Below, in pieces: positions 5,123-5,540 of a DNA stretch of 5,540 bases (position 1 is the first letter of the stretch; every line of letters starts with the position of its first letter). Made by a program: the position numbers and the translations under genes. The notes beneath the pieces are model-generated. The model was not told the origin of the DNA. It did no database searches and saw nothing but the letters and a program-made list of their open reading frames with translations. The stretch covers positions 1-5,540 of the forward strand of contig DBEB01000048.1 in assembly GCA_002293855.1 (NCBI GenBank), given 5' to 3'. The stretch comes from Candidatus Falkowbacteria bacterium UBA917. Its GTDB lineage: Bacteria > Patescibacteriota > Patescibacteriia > Patescibacteriales > Patescibacteriaceae.

Positions 5123-5289
5123 TAAAAACGACCCTAACGGGTCGTTTTTTTAAGATTGGCTAAAGCGGGCAGGCAAAGAAATTTCCATTAATGAAAATCC
5201 AGTCGTAACCAGATTAGGATTAACAGTAAAATCCCCATGCTTGTCGTGCCTGGCCCGATTCAGCTAACCTTATGCAATTTTTAAGTGGA
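5122..5289 (-). ncRNA. Candidate structured small RNA (about 165 nt), possibly 6S-like
   Basis: A strong minus-strand promoter (5296-5324) and the bidirectional terminator bracket a transcript of about 165 nt with no convincing ORF. Positions 5269-5247 pair with 5175-5154 in a helix of about 21 base pairs with two mismatches (5258/5165 and 5265/5158) and one bulged C (5252). The inner loop holds two more hairpins: GGATT (5234-5230) with AATCC (5221-5217), and GGATTTTCA (5200-5192) with the TGGAAAT region (5187-5179). A long closing helix, own promoter, own terminator and this size fit 6S RNA, but the two-hairpin interior is not the classic single rod and I cannot assign a family. Signatures of SRP RNA, RNase P and tmRNA ends are not seen. 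The RNA status is inferred from promoter, terminator and folding only. Confidence 0.55.
5124..5151. terminator. Bidirectional intrinsic terminator between vanW and the minus-strand RNA
   Basis: CGACCC (5129-5134) and GGGTCG (5139-5144) form the stem around TAAC, extended by five A-T pairs. On the plus strand it is followed by a T-run and sits 1 nt after the vanW stop. On the minus strand the T-run TTTTTATTATT follows, so it also ends the leftward transcript starting near 5289. Confidence 0.93.
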
Positions 5290-5295
5290 TAGCTG

Positions 5296-5324
5296 AATAT
5301 ATCATAATGTTTAATTTTTGTCAA
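5296..5324 (-). promoter_or_regulatory. Strong promoter with extended -10, minus strand
   Basis: TTGACA (5319-5324) is perfect, the spacer is 17 bp, and the -10 is TATATT (5296-5301) preceded by TG one base upstream, which forms an extended -10. The start is expected near 5289. An imperfect 11-bp inverted repeat (5259-5269 and 5287-5297, one mismatch) has one arm overlapping the -10, so it may be an operator or part of an RNA fold. Confidence 0.85.
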
Positions 5325-5408
5325 GGGTTATAAAAGTGTTTGGGGTCAAAAAATAACTAACCACCAAAGTTAATTACCTAAAAAGGCAAATTATTCTTCA
5401 TTTCTTTC

Positions 5409-5540
5409 TGTGTCATTCCGAACGCAGTGAGGAATCGCTTGAATTAATCAATTTTAAATCAGTCTGAACTAACAGAGTAATACAAAGCCTAATATTTAAG
5501 GGATTTCTCACTCCGCTTAAGCTTCGTTCGAAATGACACA
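5409..5540. repeat. MITE-like or palindromic repeat with inverted ends, reaching the window edge
   Basis: TGTGTCATTCCGAACG (5409-5424) followed by CAGTGAGGAATC (5425-5436) is matched in inverted orientation at 5501-5540: GGATTTCTCAC near 5501, then CGTTCGAAATGACACA at 5525-5540. The arms differ by a few bases, and the right arm has about 11 extra bases that include CTTAAG and AAGCTT. The centre is AT-rich. There is no ORF of note. Ends of the GTCATTCCGAACG type are seen in dispersed repeats of many bacteria, so this is probably a small non-autonomous element or a large hairpin repeat. Its right limit may lie beyond the window. Confidence 0.75.

Noticed and set aside
5154..5269. tmRNA or SRP RNA at the minus-strand RNA locus
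   Set aside because: A short resemblance to the tmRNA 5' region (GGTTACGACTGG near 5210-5199) is not backed by a tRNA-like 3' end or length. The SRP domain IV tetraloop motif is absent.
5325..5408. Possible short gene or signal between the RNA promoter and the palindromic element
   Set aside because: It is AT-rich with no ORF, hairpin or promoter match I can support.

Overview
The window looks like chromosomal DNA of an AT-rich bacterium. The most likely source is a member of the Candidate Phyla Radiation (Patescibacteria, Falkowbacteria/Magasanikbacteria-like). This rests on the gene style and set: a short bactofilin, a diacylglycerol-kinase-like protein with a degenerate glycine loop, a canonical ClpP, a minimal Hsp20 and a VanW-domain surface protein, with short gaps and no recognisable Shine-Dalgarno sequences. 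The lineage is an inference from protein resemblance and no phylogeny was run.

Left end (1-511): no credible gene. Positions 1-338 are two near-identical 174-bp units, each holding four copies of a 20-bp imperfect palindrome (TGTCCACA, 4-nt centre, TSTRGACA), eight copies in all. The array is cut by the window edge. Between it and the tRNAs lie two minus-strand intrinsic terminators. Positions 512-761 carry tRNA-Ala(GGC) and tRNA-Arg(CCT) on the minus strand. tRNA-Ala has a perfect-consensus sigma70-type promoter and a strong terminator 2 nt past its 3' end.

Centre (822-2690): divergent from the tRNAs, a good promoter drives bactofilin, then a GTG-started DAGK-catalytic-domain-like gene 5 nt later, then clpP, closed by an intrinsic terminator. 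This looks like one operon linking a cytoskeletal polymer, a lipid-kinase-like protein and a protease.

Right centre (2705-5151): a second operon encodes a minimal Hsp20 chaperone, a 66-residue protein of unknown function and a membrane-anchored VanW protein whose start overlaps the preceding stop by 14 bp. It ends at a terminator that works in both directions.

Right end (5152-5540): no protein gene. A very strong minus-strand promoter (-35 TTGACA, 17-bp spacer, extended -10) faces the bidirectional terminator. The roughly 165-nt transcript it predicts has a long closing helix of about 21 pairs and two inner hairpins. This is a candidate small structured RNA, 6S-like in size and gene layout but not assigned to a family. 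The last 132 bp are a MITE-like or palindromic repeat with inverted ends that reach the window edge.
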